A stretch of 64,000 nucleotides of DNA from Epiperipatus broadwayi (taxonomy: Eukaryota > Onychophora > Udeonychophora > Euonychophora > Peripatidae). Location: positions 5,150,214 through 5,214,213 of the forward strand of contig JAQFVV010000072.1 in assembly GCA_028023455.1 (NCBI GenBank), in the 5' to 3' direction. Within the stretch, counting starts at the first letter, position 1. Every line of letters begins with the position of its first letter. Position numbers and translations under genes: made by a program. This document shows, one piece after another, positions 1-11,877 of the stretch. Below the pieces are notes generated by a model that was not told the origin of the DNA, ran no database searches, and worked only from the letters and a program-made list of their open reading frames with translations.

Positions 1-490
1 ATATGCTATAAGTGCTCAGACATATATTAAGATAGCCAATCCCCACACTTTAGCGGACAGGCTTCAATCTACTCCACACTCCAACTCTTCAACCGTCCAT
101 CCAATTGAAAATCTGATGATGGAATGCTCAAAGGCCACCCTGACAAGAATCTCAGCCTCAGGATGGTCTTTGAGCATTCCATCATCAGATTTTCAATTGG
201 ATGGACGGTTGAAGAGTTGGAGTGTGGAGTAGATTGAAGCCTGTCCATTAAAGTGTGGGGATTGGCTATCTTAATATATGTCTGAACACTTATAGCATAT
301 ATGTGTAGAGATAGTAATCTGGACCAACTGATGATTGCTGGTTTAGCATGAAATACGTATATCGGTAATTATTTATCTTTTCAACATATATGTGTTCAAG
401 TGTATCAGTGTTATGAGATAGTGCGGAGAGTGGTGGGTTGTTTGAAAGTCTGTGCTCATATACCCTATATATTACATATATAGACACAGG
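1..490. repeat. Fold-back repeat, family FB-B, left end cut by window
   Basis: Positions 1-146 are the inverse complement of about 161-300, with a small loop near 147-160, so the DNA can form a long hairpin. The right arm continues to about 490 and contains the family signature (a segment ending in TGCTGGTTTAGCATGAAAT, then a tRNA-like tail). The same arm recurs at 25.3-26.05, 37.75-38.07 and 38.19-38.77 kb and as fragments elsewhere. The missing left arm should lie outside the window. The open frame at 290-487 on the minus strand is repeat sequence, not a gene. Confidence 0.8.
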
Positions 491-1500
491 TATATAATAA
501 GCCTGTGTGTTTCTGTTATTAATATGGCATTTAATAATTTTAACATTTGAATATACATATTATTATTACATCTAATCACTTTTTTTTGAACTGTTACATT
601 TAGCAATCCTTACAACTTTGAGCCAACTCACAACCATGTGGAAAATCCTATGGCTGACAGTAAAATGAATAAGACATTATTTACTTCGCTATAAATTTTC
701 AACAATCGAAACAATTAACTTATATAGTACATTTCAAGAAATGCATTGTGTTTGGATATATTCACATTATTACTAATTAATGTATGATATAGTGAATTTA
801 AATATATTGCATAATCATCTCTGTATTCAGATTTTGCTTCAACGTGAAATATATATCATATCAGAGCTAGAAGACAATAAACTTTTTGGATTCTGCATCG
901 ATTTGAGAGAAGTATTATTATTAAAGATTAGACTTTATTCTATGTATTTTGAACAAATGAGTCAACACTCATTTATTATACTTATATATGATAAGTAAAT
1001 TAAATATTCTTTTAATTATTTTTTGTTGTTTTTAATATCAAACCCAAATTCACATTCCATGTACTAAACATGACATTAAGCATGCTAGTAAATGGAATAT
1101 TCATTCTTCGCTATCACATATTTATGTAATATATATATATATTAAATTCCATAATTATACTATAATAATTTTGCTCATTCATATAAATGCTTCTTGCAAG
1201 GAGCAAATATTTCCCAAACTTACATATACTTTTGATGGAGAGGAACCTCTTCAAAAGAGCAATATTAAACTCTTATGAATTATATTTTTGATTTTTCTTT
1301 TTGAAAAGAGTGTTCTGCATTGAAAATGCATTTGAGGATTTTAGTATTAAAAAATATTTTTGGAATTTTTGCATCTTGTAAGAATCATTCACTTTAATGA
1401 ACAAAATTATATTACACATCTATCAAATGATATATATATTTTTTCATCATTATGCATATTCACATACATACAATTTTTTTTTAAAAAATTGAAGTAAATT
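491..1500. other. AT-rich sequence, no gene seen
   Basis: No convincing coding exon on either strand. If the SR-rich gene continues leftwards, this is its intron, because a donor site ends the exon at 1505. Only short A/T runs and a small (TA)n are visible. Confidence 0.5.
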
Positions 1501-1504
1501 TTAC

Positions 1505-2238
1505 CTTGCCATAAAGTTATCATTCAATGCTTCACCATCTATGTTATTTATATAACTTCCTCTCATTCCTTTGTTAGGTCTCTGATAATCATAAAATTCT
1601 CGACTAGCAGTTTTGCTTTTATGCCTTTGTAATAAATCTTGATTGTAATTATGAATTTTTTCCTCATTAGTCAAAGAATGGCTGGAATGATTACTAAATG
1701 GACGCCTGTGATCTGACATATCTCTACTCACTGACTGCCTAAGATGCTGATCATTTTTGTAGTCATAATCTTCTAACCTCAAGTCCACTTTCCGATCTTG
1801 TTTAGATGAACTACCTGAATTAACATGAGAACTGACACTTTTTCTTTCCTCACTTAAAGACCTCTTTGCATGCCTTTGGATGTGTTCATCAGAGTTCTTA
1901 TTTAATGAGTATGATCTTTCAGAGCTACTAGATCTGGAATGACTTTTGTTACTACAAGATAAAACAGAATTTGCTTTTTTTCTATGGGATGAATTGCTTC
2001 TGTATAAGTCATCTTTAGCATTAGATTGAGAATCACTTAAATTTTTATTCGAAATTCCATTCTCATAACGATGGACTCGATCACGTGACAGGGGTAATGA
2101 ATTTTCGTAACTGATTCTTTTTGATGGTCTAGGAGATAAAAGAGATGCAGAATTCTTGTAAACATTTTGAGTTAAAACTGGACTACTTGGTTCTGAACTA
2201 CTACTGCTACTTTCAGAATCACTAGCCATTATTCATAC
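1505..2238 (-). CDS. First coding exon of a Ser/Arg-rich, probably nuclear protein
   Basis: Start codon ATG at 2229-2227; the frame stays open for 241 full codons and runs into a donor (exon AAG, intron GTAA from 1504). A polypyrimidine-AG acceptor (TTATCTTTTTAG) ends at 2239, only nine bases before the ATG, and an in-frame TGA sits in those nine bases, so the ATG is the first usable start and upstream exons should be 5' UTR. The protein begins MASDSESSSSSSEPSSP and is low-complexity and hydrophilic, rich in Ser, Arg, Lys, Asp and His, with scattered RS/SR and RHxSK patches; no signal peptide, membrane segment or folded domain is visible. Such composition is typical of RS-like splicing or transcription-associated nuclear proteins, but I do not recognise the family and assign no function. 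In DNA this AT-rich, an open frame of this length is very unlikely by chance. The remaining exons must lie left of position 1. Confidence 0.8.
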
Positions 2239-5200
2239 CTAAAAAGATAAATATAAATATTGAAATGGTAGTTTCATAACAGCAAGGGTTCATGTTATGT
2301 CTAAGTATCACAAACATAATACATTTGCAATATTTAGTTCTAAACGAATATTTGATTTCATTTATAAAACAAAATATTTAATTTTTATTACAAATATTAA
2401 TTATAAAAAAATAAAATTCTAGTCAAGAAACTAAACCTTAACAATCAATTAAATTATAAAGATCATTTAAACAAAATTATTTTTATTAATTTACAGATAA
2501 CTAAAAATTCCAAAACACATTACAAGATTAAAAGTAGCTTATATGGTAAAATTTGTAATTATATCTTCAGAATTTAGATTATAGGAATGTTGAAATGAAT
2601 TTTTACTGATTGACTAACGTAATTATTATTATTATTTGTATAAAATGGGGAGTCAATCAGAGAAGAATTAGTTGGTGACTTAGTTAATGAAAGGGATTGT
2701 GAAAAGAATTGATGCAAAACAGATACAGTGAACTAAACGATGCAAGTGAAATTCTCCATTTCTCTTCTGTCTACCCCATCATTATAAAAATGGTTCATAC
2801 TATGCTAGGAGATTCACTAGATGGTAAGCTAATCTTAAATTTAAGCCATGAAATATAAATGAAATCAAATGTCTGCAAAGATTATAAGTTAAAATATTTT
2901 GGATAACCAAACAACTATCTAAAAGAGAAAAAAAGAATTTGTTGCCAATTATCAAATAAATCCGTATATTATTACAATGAGCTCAGTGGGTGTACAACCA
3001 TTTTTGTGAATGCATTAAATTTCTGCAAATCAGAGAAGTTTCAAAAAAAGAAACTGGAAGTGAACATTTTTAGCGGGAAAGTTTATTTGATCATGTGATT
3101 TCTATTATCATATTTTGGGGTAATTAAAGCAAATAAGAGTAGTGGGTCGTGTGAAAGTCTGAGTTCGAATCCCGCCTATATTACAAATATAAAGCCTGTA
3201 CAATGTAATAATAATAATGATAAATTATTAATGACTATAATGCTAAATTATTAATAAATTAATAAGACTTTGAAAGATGATTTCAAATCTTAAACCTGCT
3301 TGCTTGAATAAAAATAAAACAATGCTTTAATTTAAATAAATTGTAAATCAACTAGCTTACTTAAAAAAAATTTTTTTATTATGTCTTAAATCTAAAATGG
3401 TGAAATTAGTTTATTATAATTTATTAAAAAGATTATGAATAAGAAAAAAATTATAAAAAAAAAGGGAAAACTTAAATCAAAGAATTTCATATTAGATTAA
3501 AATAGAAAAAAGCAAGATTTTATTTAAACAATTTATTGAAAACGAAGAAAAATAATAATAAACAATTTTTAATCTAAATGAAATAAATATAAGAGTTAAA
3601 TTATGTATATCCTGTATGTATAAATACTTATACAGTATATACAAATGTGTCCAGTCAGTATTATTGGATGAATGGATGTTAATTAATTACATCAAAATCG
3701 CAAACAAGAGTTAATTATGTAAATAATTACACATAAACACATTTTATTTAAGTTGTTGTTGTCATAAATGGTGATTCATGATTGAAAATATTTACTTTTA
3801 TTTGTTTGATTTGGGCCTCCTTTATATTCATGTATTGGTTTACAGTTTATCATTTATATATGTGGGTGATAGTTTTCATAACATATACCATTTTAGAGAT
3901 TTTAAGTGATGATGAGTATAATTTATAAAAAACAAATTATGAAGTTATTGATAAATATAATATTTGCCAATAAACTTATATGTTGAGTTATTTGTTAGCC
4001 TAACTGCCAGAAGAGCATTGTCCTTTGCTGAACATCACCAATATCCATAAGAATTAAATGAGCAGCTCTCTAGTGCCATTTATAATAAGCTTAAGTAATC
4101 TGTAAATACCAAATGATAGCTAAAAGCCTATCTGGAAATATGGATTTAAATGCATTACCATCTGGCAATCATTAATTACTTAAGCTTATATTAGGTAATA
4201 GTAAGTATAGAGTTAATACTAAAATGCCATCATCACATACCTTCAGACAAATCTATTGGAAGACGATACAAGTATGCAATGTAATATGTTCAAGATATGA
4301 TATCTATGATTAGAAAATGGTACTTACAGTTAATTTTTTCTTAGTTTTATATAAATATATCTGATATATGGATCTAGGGAGTAAATAGCTCTAGGATTTA
4401 ATTAATCGTGAATATTAAGATGAAATCCTGTTCCTCTTCTTTGGTATATAGTTTCTCCTTTTAGACTTCAGTTTCTTTTCTTGCTGACTTTATATGTGCT
4501 TCTTTTCTTGATGTGCGATTGATCAACTCTTCTTTCGTTTTCTTTTAATCTATAATCTGGATTTGAATTACCTAGTTTTTAAATACATTGATTTCTTTCT
4601 TCCGAAAGTCATTATCAGATTACCTTGTTTAATGCACGAGTTTTTGATTAAATCATTTAATATTTAGACTAATTAGTTATAATTTTATAAATGCATTCAC
4701 ACACGTTTGGTATTTCAAAATCAATGTATTGAGGTTTTTTTACACACTTTAATTGATATGCATATTTCCTGTAATTTTTTCACACCATTATACTTGCTTT
4801 ATATACTTTATAAATATGTGTATTTTCCGAACACATACATACATAGTACGTATATTTAATAAGAAATTAGTAAAACCGATTAAAACTTGCATATTTTAAA
4901 TATTACAAGCTATTTATTTTCGACACTTTTTGGTTGATGTTAAAAACAGTTTATGTGTATATATATATATAAAGAAAGACAACATATTTACGTGGTTCAT
5001 CCTCGATTATCTTAAAACCAGCGGCCATATTAATTAATGATCTTATATCATTAAATGTTAAGAAAATATACATATACTTTTATGTTAATGTCATTTTATT
5101 TACACAAAATAAACTTAAAATATTTACTTATATGATTATTCACTTTTCTTTAGAAAGTACAGGTATTTCTATTATATAGTTCAAGACCATTGAGAAGTAA

Positions 5201-5908
5201 ATAAAAGCTAACGTTAGTTTTCAACGGCTTTCCAAAACATGGATTACAAGTAGCAATTAAAAAAATGTACACAATTAAAAAAAAAAATGTACACATTATT
5301 TTTTAAAAAGATATTAAGAAATATTTATTACTCATAATAATAATATATTTTAACGAATATCACAATGAAATAAACTCACAACGTTAAAAAATAAACGACA
5401 ATAACAAACATTTGTAATTCGGCAGACGATTAATTTGTAAACAATAAACAGGAATAAAAATAAATAAATAGTATACTTTTAACTTTCATATATATATACT
5501 TAATCGTATATATATTGAAAAACAAAAAAAAAATCTTACTTTAATATCTATTTTTTAAAGTAAAAATTAGTTAATAACATTTACGTTACAGCTTATAAAT
5601 CAGCAGAGCGCCATCTGGTAAAGAAACATTTAATTTACTTTGTTTATATTAAGTTTCATTTAAAAAGAATAAAAATTATAATGGATCAAAAAAAAAAAAT
5701 TAATAACAATACTTTCATAAAAACATATATTATTTTATTTTATAATGCATTATTAATTGCAATGTACAAACAAATTGCTTTCTGATATCTAAAATAAGTT
5801 TTTTAATTATTGAATTTCAAAAATCTTACACTCTTCACCATAATGAAAGTGAATAATGTTAAAATGTTTATGAACTATATTTTTTAATTATTGTTATTAA
5901 TAGAGATT
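2239..5908. other. AT-rich sequence, putative 5' intron/upstream region of the SR-rich gene
   Basis: No further convincing exon. A strong-looking minus-strand donor (GTAAGTA) is near 4322-4328, a second (AAAGTAAGAT) near 5530-5540, and the context GCGCCATCTGG at 5608-5618 resembles promoter/insulator motifs. Any of these could mark the 5' UTR exon expected from the acceptor at 2239, but the sequence alone does not decide. Confidence 0.35.
3125..3205 (+). repeat. Short fragment of FB-B terminal tRNA-like segment
   Basis: Contains GTGAAAGTCTGAGTTCGAATCC, split here as the A/T-poor lead and a B-box-like GAGTTCGAATCCC, then a segment ending in AAGCCTGT that also occurs near 430-515. It is an isolated outer end of the FB-B fold-back family. 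Confidence 0.5.
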
Positions 5909-5940
5909 CAAAAATCTTTCTTTTTTTTCATATGTCAAAT

Positions 5941-6010
5941 GCGTTGACCGGGCAGCGAACCCGGGCCGCTGCTTGGAAGGCAGCTATACTAACCGCTAGG
6001 CCACCAACGC
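5941..6010 (-). pseudogene. tRNA-Gly(TCC)-like retropseudogene with target-site duplication
   Basis: On the minus strand this folds as a tRNA: acceptor stem GCGTTGG with TCAACGC, anticodon stem GCTGC/GCAGC with loop CTTCCAA (anticodon TCC), and T stem CCGGG/CCCGG. It closely resembles metazoan tRNA-Gly(TCC). The T loop reads TTCGCTG, so the normally invariant A58 is C, the variable loop is only three bases and the D stem pairs poorly. An 8-A tract follows 12 bases after the 3' end, and the unit is flanked by a direct repeat CAAAAATCTTTCTT at 5909-5922 and 6017-6030. That is the hallmark of retroposition, so a retropseudogene or very short SINE is more likely than a working gene. A TTTTT Pol III stop lies in the downstream repeat. 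Confidence 0.75.
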
Positions 6011-6030
6011 TTGACGCAAAAATCTTTCTT

Positions 6031-6439
6031 TACCTCGAAACTTTTCCGTCTTGACAAATGAAATTTTATGATGTTAATTTATATTTTTCTGGAACCTTAT
6101 GATTTTCTTTCTATGTGCATGCGTATATATATAAAATATGGATACGTAATTATAGTGTTGGAATAGAAAAATAATTAAGATGGTGAGTCAAAATAAAAAT
6201 ATAAAGAATAAAAATGCATTATTATATGAAAGTGATTTGTGATAATATGGGGATTCACAGAATCTTTAGGAATCATGAAGGATCGAATAAACGGGAAGAT
6301 GAAGTGTTGTATACCTGGAGATACTTTCAATGATACCAGCCGGGTAAGGATCATATTTAAATAAAATAATACTACAATAAAACTTTAAAACTCACCAACA
6401 AGTTTATTTACTTGTACCAAAATAATGATAATAATAAAT
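6031..6439. other. AT-rich spacer with a possible small plus-strand exon
   Basis: Mostly repeat-free. ATG at about 6273 opens a 23-codon reading frame ending at a good donor (AGCCGG, then GTAAGG) near 6343. Too short to call a gene. Confidence 0.25.
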
Positions 6440-6451
6440 AAAAATAGGAGT

Positions 6452-6566
6452 CTTGCATTGGTGGTCGAGAGGTCAGCGTGACTGCTTTGCACTAGCAGGC
6501 AGTTGCCCGGGTTGTGGGTTTGCGTCCCGGCCGATGCTATGACACTTAAAAAAAATAAAATAAAAT
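6452..6566 (+). repeat. tRNA-derived SINE (type II, Ser/Leu-like) with A-rich tail
   Basis: About 85 bases fold as a tRNA with a 7-bp acceptor (GCATTGG/CCGATGC), A-box-like TGGTCGAGAGG, a 5-bp anticodon stem CTGCT/AGCAG, a long variable arm (GGCAGTTGCC) and a B-box-like GGTTTGCGTCC. The long variable arm and A box are Ser/Leu-tRNA-like although the loop would read GCA. A tail of AAAAT units follows. The direct repeat AAAAATAGGAGT occurs immediately left (6440-6451) and right (6567-6578), a clean 12-bp target duplication. This is a complete short SINE insertion. Confidence 0.8.
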
Positions 6567-6578
6567 AAAAATAGGAGT

Positions 6579-8640
6579 GAATATCACTTTACTTTTGGAA
6601 AAGTGATTAATAACAATTTACGCATGGAATAATTTATCCTCATGCATTGCCAATATATAATGTGCCGGTCAAAATCGTGTATTCATTCAACAAGACCAAT
6701 AATCCAAGCAAAAGTACCTTGAATCCAACCATGCACAAGATACAAATGTCAGGGCAAGGGTGAATCCTAACCTATTTGCCTGAACTATTGCCTCTCTGAC
6801 TAATGGATAACGTTTGTGATGACACTAGCAGTGCTTGGTTTTTATTCCATCCCACAAAGAGACTCAAAATAATAATGGGTTTATATAAGAAATTTGATTT
6901 AGTGAATTGCAAAACGGTACAGAGATGATTGGATGTCGATTTCTAATGGTTTGAACCGTAATAATGATAATTCTTTATGGCAACATTATAAAGAAGTGAA
7001 TTTAAATCAAAGAAATATTATAAATAAATAGAGTAATTAACCTTAGAGATTGGGAGTGATGACAAACTAAGCTTATTTAAAATAATAATATTACAGGAAT
7101 TTATTAAGAAATTTAGTTACAAAATAAGTTTTTGTTTATACAACTTGGTTATTTTATTTAATTCGTTTTGATGCGGCTTTGACAACAATGTAAAAGATTG
7201 TTAATTGGTCTGCCAAAACCAATCAGCAATAAAATATTATTAGCCCTTTTTAAGATATTACAAATAAATCTATTATATATATATGTATTACAAGACATGA
7301 AAGATGTGCATTTAAGACACTATTACATTTAAAACCATTTGTATATAATGAGTGTGGGAAGCAAAATAGTTCTTAAATAAATAATTGACAATTATACAGT
7401 CAGATTTAATTAATTATGAAATTTGTTTGTGAAGGACGTGCTATCATGGCAGAGAGCATTTCAGGTTTGCTAAATAAAGATATAAAATGATGAAGAAGGC
7501 AGTATGCTATTATAGATTACAACAAAATAAATGAGGTCTGCTATGAACCTCTGAGTGGCTTTACTAAAAGAAATTCCTGATATGTACAGGTAGATAAGAG
7601 AAATGTTGGCCCTTCAGCCAAAGCATGTCTCTGAATAATAATAAAATATTTTTGATGTGATGGACTTCCCATACACATCTTAATGGCAATGCCCGAAAAG
7701 AATCCCTTGGTATGAACTATGTCTACTTTGAGGGAGTGTGAAAGATTGGACTGGTCATAGTTTAATTTCCGAAGGTCCTGAGGAGTAAGTAGCAAAGCAA
7801 AATAATAATAAATGAATGGTTGTAGCTATAAATACATAATGCCTTAGACATATATAGGTAGATAATGTATCACTAACAAAATTATAACTTAAATCCTAAT
7901 TAAAATAATTGGCTCCCTGACATGAAAGGAAGTCCCCAAAACCTTAGTCCAACAATGAATGAATTATAAATTATATTATAAAAAGAAAGGCAAGAATTAA
8001 AATTAAAATATAAATTGTTTTCCACACTTTTATTAATAAGTTATTAAATAGTTTATCAAAGATTACAAAATAAGACTGTCTTTTAATTAACATAGATGGG
8101 GCATTGAATATCAAACTCACTTCTGATGAAGTTTGACAATATAAAGCATAATAAATTATACATCAAATTTTTTTACTATTTTTGACAAATAAAATATATA
8201 TGTATGAAACATATACTGACAAAACGCTATAATAGATTTTACTTAATTGATTCATTAAAATTCTTTATTCTTTCAGAAATAATTACAGGGCTATTTTAAA
8301 TTGGAGGTAATAGTAAGATACTTTTAAAATAATTTCAATCATTCAAAATAAATTTATATATGATGTACAAGTCTCCTGTAATGATTTTGACTGGAAAAAT
8401 AAGAGAGAGAGAATTTAAAGTTAATAGCTCTTTGAATTTTGTACTTGGAAATTTCAGCAAGTCAAATGTTCTAAATAAACCAAAAATTAATTTAATTTTG
8501 CCGCATCAAAATAATATGAGATTTTTAGAAGAATTGATATTTTAAATTTAAGAGAAAAATTAAAAAAGCATTTTAATCAAGCTGTATAAACATCACACAG
8601 ATATATAAAATATAAATTAGTATTGATTTGGAAAACAAGT
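6579..8640. other. AT-rich, no gene recognised
   Basis: Open frames at 7541-7795 (minus) and 8360-8545 (plus) have no recognisable motif and are within chance length for this composition. A block at about 6660-6850 has higher GC and may be an old repeat. Confidence 0.4.
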
Positions 8641-9080
8641 AATATAGAATCAATGACTTGTGGTGAATTGGACGTTACCTCAGAATCAATCGGTAGACAT
8701 TCCATGGCTTGAAACAGGCATTTATACAGTCAGATTATTTGCAGGCTTCCTCAACACAGACAGTCTCCGGCTAGATGTTTAAAGCACTGGAAAGGCATGG
8801 ATGGGCTGGTGGGCCAAAGCTCCAGAAAGCAATGGTCGATCTTTTTAGCCAGTCATTCTTTTAATCATGATGTACTAAATCTAAACTACTCTCTTCAGTT
8901 AACTCTTCAAATAATAAAACTCAATAATCCCCATCAAATTTTCTACCATTTATGTGTTCTGGTCTTATCTATAGGATTCAATCTACAGTGACAACTGCCT
9001 ATTGAAATTGCTCTAAATGGTCCTCTGAGGTTGGTGCCTGCTTTGGAGGGAAATCTAATTCGCATTAACATGCCCCAAGG
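8640..9080. other. Higher-GC block, probably an unclassified old repeat
   Basis: This stretch stands out from its surroundings by richer GC (for example GGCTGGTGGGCC near 8805 and CATGCCCCAAGGG near 9070). The plus frame at 8797-8991 has no recognised domain. No terminal repeats or flanking duplication were found. Confidence 0.3.
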
Positions 9081-10340
9081 GTTGATTTGCTAATTTAAAA
9101 AAAACAACAACAACATATTCAGTTTATCAGTCATTGTACTAACAAGCCTATTTAATTAAGGTTTAGATTAACAAAAATTGTAAATTTTATTCAGAAAAAT
9201 TTTAGGAATTTGGTACAATGACTTTCAAATTTAATATTTGACATAAACTTAAATAGAAATTTACAAAATATTTCTTACAAATATTACACTGTTTACATAA
9301 TTGATCCTTTAAGGTACATTTATCAAAAGATAAATATAAAATGTTCCCAACTGATTAATTTTAAAAAAATGAACTTTAATAAAAGAATTTAAAATATTTG
9401 TAACATTTTATAGATATCCAGGATTCAATTCAATTTAACAAAATACACAATATCCATTTTTACAAATATAAAATAAATAAACTATTATAAAAGGTTAGTT
9501 AATCATAAAATACAAATTAATTAGATAAAAGATTACAATATTGCTTATAATTATACTACCACCAATTATGAGGTGGTTGTCAGTTATTATAAAAGGTTGG
9601 GTTCAAACCCACACTAGTGCTGATGACATTGGCACTAGGTGAAGCAGAAATATGTACTATATTTCCAGCTTCAATAAATATAGTCCATATATCTCCAATC
9701 TTAACATCAATTTTAATGTCTTTAATCTAGGCTGACCATTTTTACCCATCTGAGGGTTTTAAGTTTATATTCATGCTCTGACTTAGCCCATGCTTTTTTC
9801 TCTCTTGCTAGAACTTCATTCTCGCTCAGCTTGCATCTATTGACTGTTTTGTTTTTAGTTCGTATATATAATAAGATTAATTAGCTTATGTCAACTTTAT
9901 TTATTATTTACTTTATTATACTGTATGCTAATTTTCTAGAGTGTGTATTTTAACTGAGGAAATAATAATAATGTACTGTCTGCATGCAATTATAATTTTT
10001 CAATAAACTTCTGGACTGATAGATAATTGTCATAGTATTGAGCAACAACATTTTCAAACGTTATAACTCAGTGGAAGCATCAGTTATTTCTTATTAAGTT
10101 TATGTATGCATAGACACTATGGAAAATATAAGTTGAGGACTGATGAAATGAAAATTGTGAAACATTTAATATTGGAATATGTAGTTTTGGAGAGGAAAAA
10201 ACTGTTGATATTAATTACTAGAATGAAGTTTTTGATAGGATTATAAGAAATACTAAAACAGAGTATATGGCTGACTTGATAAAAGCAGGTTATTACAGGG
10301 TGCACATGCACAGATATCTAGAGCATTTCAAAACCAAATA
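9081..10340. other. AT-rich; contains a B-box-like SINE fragment at 9570-9660
   Basis: GGGTTCAAACCC at about 9600 matches the internal Pol III B box, preceded by GTGGTTGTCAGT; it looks like a truncated tRNA-derived repeat. Nothing else is recognised. Confidence 0.35.
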
Positions 10341-10359
10341 AAATGATTGATCATATAAA

Positions 10360-10826
10360 TAATACAAGTTGGACTGCTCTACCATATTTATCAGGTATGG
10401 GTAATAGCATTGCACAAATTTTCTAGGACAGATTTAATGTCAGATTCAGAGCCCCTATAAGTTTAAACTAGCTTATTGACAACACAAATGACATAATTCT
10501 GGCATTGGACTGGCCCAATATGGTCTATGCTGTAAACTGTGACCAAAAAGACTGCCTATATGTTTATTGTGATGAGACCAGAATAAGTCTCAGAACTAGA
10601 AGACTCAGAACATCCAAATTTTGTTAATTCATTGGTCTTTAATAATAATGAAAAAGAACATGGCCATAGATGTGATTTGAGGGTTGTTAAAATTATGTGT
10701 GAAGAAAGAAACGATCGCAAATGTAAAATAAAAAAGGCATGGTTCATTCCACAAAATGAATGTGTAATGTGCCAAAAAGCAAATAGCATTCAAATCAGCA
10801 AAAAAATAATGTTCTCAGCATACTAA
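10360..10826 (+). pseudogene. Penelope-like element, GIY-YIG endonuclease end (degenerate)
   Basis: Several frames together give the PLE C-terminal region. LPYLSGMGNS lies near 10380. NMVYAVNCDQKDCLYVYCDE (10525-10585) matches the start of the PLE GIY-YIG nuclease, with its Cys-x-x-x-x-Cys and the Tyr that precedes the conserved Gly-Glu. The 10632-10826 frame contains VKIMCEERNDRKCKIKKAWF, equivalent to the conserved VKxxxxExNxxxRKxKEAxxI end of the domain. Stop codons and frameshifts interrupt it, so it is a dead 3' fragment. The RT part is not recognisable upstream. Related copies lie at 26.2-28.0 kb (minus), 28.0-28.3 kb and 42.0-43.2 kb. Confidence 0.7.
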
Positions 10827-11734
10827 CCATGAAGATGACATGAAAGTGTTGAAAGTATACTTGGTACAATAAATCTTACTAAATTATATGTTTGACTCTT
10901 AGTATTTTTTAGGTTATTGAGATACGTATTGGAGTCAAAGATATAAAAATACACAAAGAAATAATGAAACAGTCAAAATCATGAAGGTTATATTGGAAAA
11001 AAGAGGATAGAATAGGAGTTACAAATCATTATGATAGATATCATTCCTTATTCAGTTTAGTGAAGAGGAATGAACATGAAAGAAAAGTCACGTTGTATTA
11101 CATTATATTTGTGAGACTTTCTTGTAATTAAGGAAAAGAGAATATGAATTTGTTCCTGAATATTTGCATAAAGAAGAGAAATAATGATTAATAAATTAAC
11201 AAATAATGTAATGAATGGAAAATAGGGGGGAAATGCAAAGAAAACATATGCGATTTGAAATTGATAATAAATCTGGAACATCAATAATAATATTACATGA
11301 CTTTCATATTCTTATTCATGTATTACAATAGCAATTCTCTTTCTCTTAAGCAAAGGGTAGAAGTGCACCTACAGTTGGCATAAAACTGGCTTGGACTCAA
11401 TTTATAGAAATATGCAAATGATTTGGATTTTTTTTTTTTTTTTTGTAGTTTCATATTATTTGGTTAAATAGCATAAAGAAGGAAATAAAAAAGGATAATA
11501 AATGCATTAACTTTAAATCCTTTTCTTCACTGATAAAGACAAGAGCCGGAAACTGATCTGAAGATGGATGGGAGTATTATAGCCCTATGGGTGAAGGAAA
11601 CAGCTCTTTAAAATATGTAATATGTATCCAAATTTTAATAATAAATGCAAAAATAAAAATAAGTAAAAAAATTGTCAATGTTTATATATATAACAGATAT
11701 GATAGATTTAGAATACAACAGACAAAGTTGTATT
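10827..11734. other. AT-rich, no gene seen
   Basis: Only simple A/T runs, a T17 tract near 11430, and short open frames without recognised motifs. Confidence 0.4.
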
Positions 11735-11870
11735 TTAAAAAATCAAGTAACCAGAGGGGATTTGAACACAAACTTTCAAGCTTCCTTCAGTTATTCATTT
11801 TATATAACTGATATATAACCAACACACATGACTACACACATGTATTTGTTAAGATTATATATATATGAAA
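11735..11870 (-). repeat. FB-B fold-back outer-arm fragment
   Basis: GGATTTGAACACAAACTTTCAAGC and the following ACACATGACTACACACATGT segment correspond to the left outer arm of the FB-B palindrome at 25.33 kb. The inverse B-box-like GGATTTGAAC is retained. The rest of the element is absent. Confidence 0.5.
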
Positions 11871-11877
11871 GATAAAA

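Noticed and set aside
5608-5618. CTCF-like GCGCCATCTGG
   Set aside because: Single short match with a poor flank; not enough to call a binding site.
7541-7795. 84-codon minus frame
   Set aside because: No homology recognised, no splice or promoter context, chance length.
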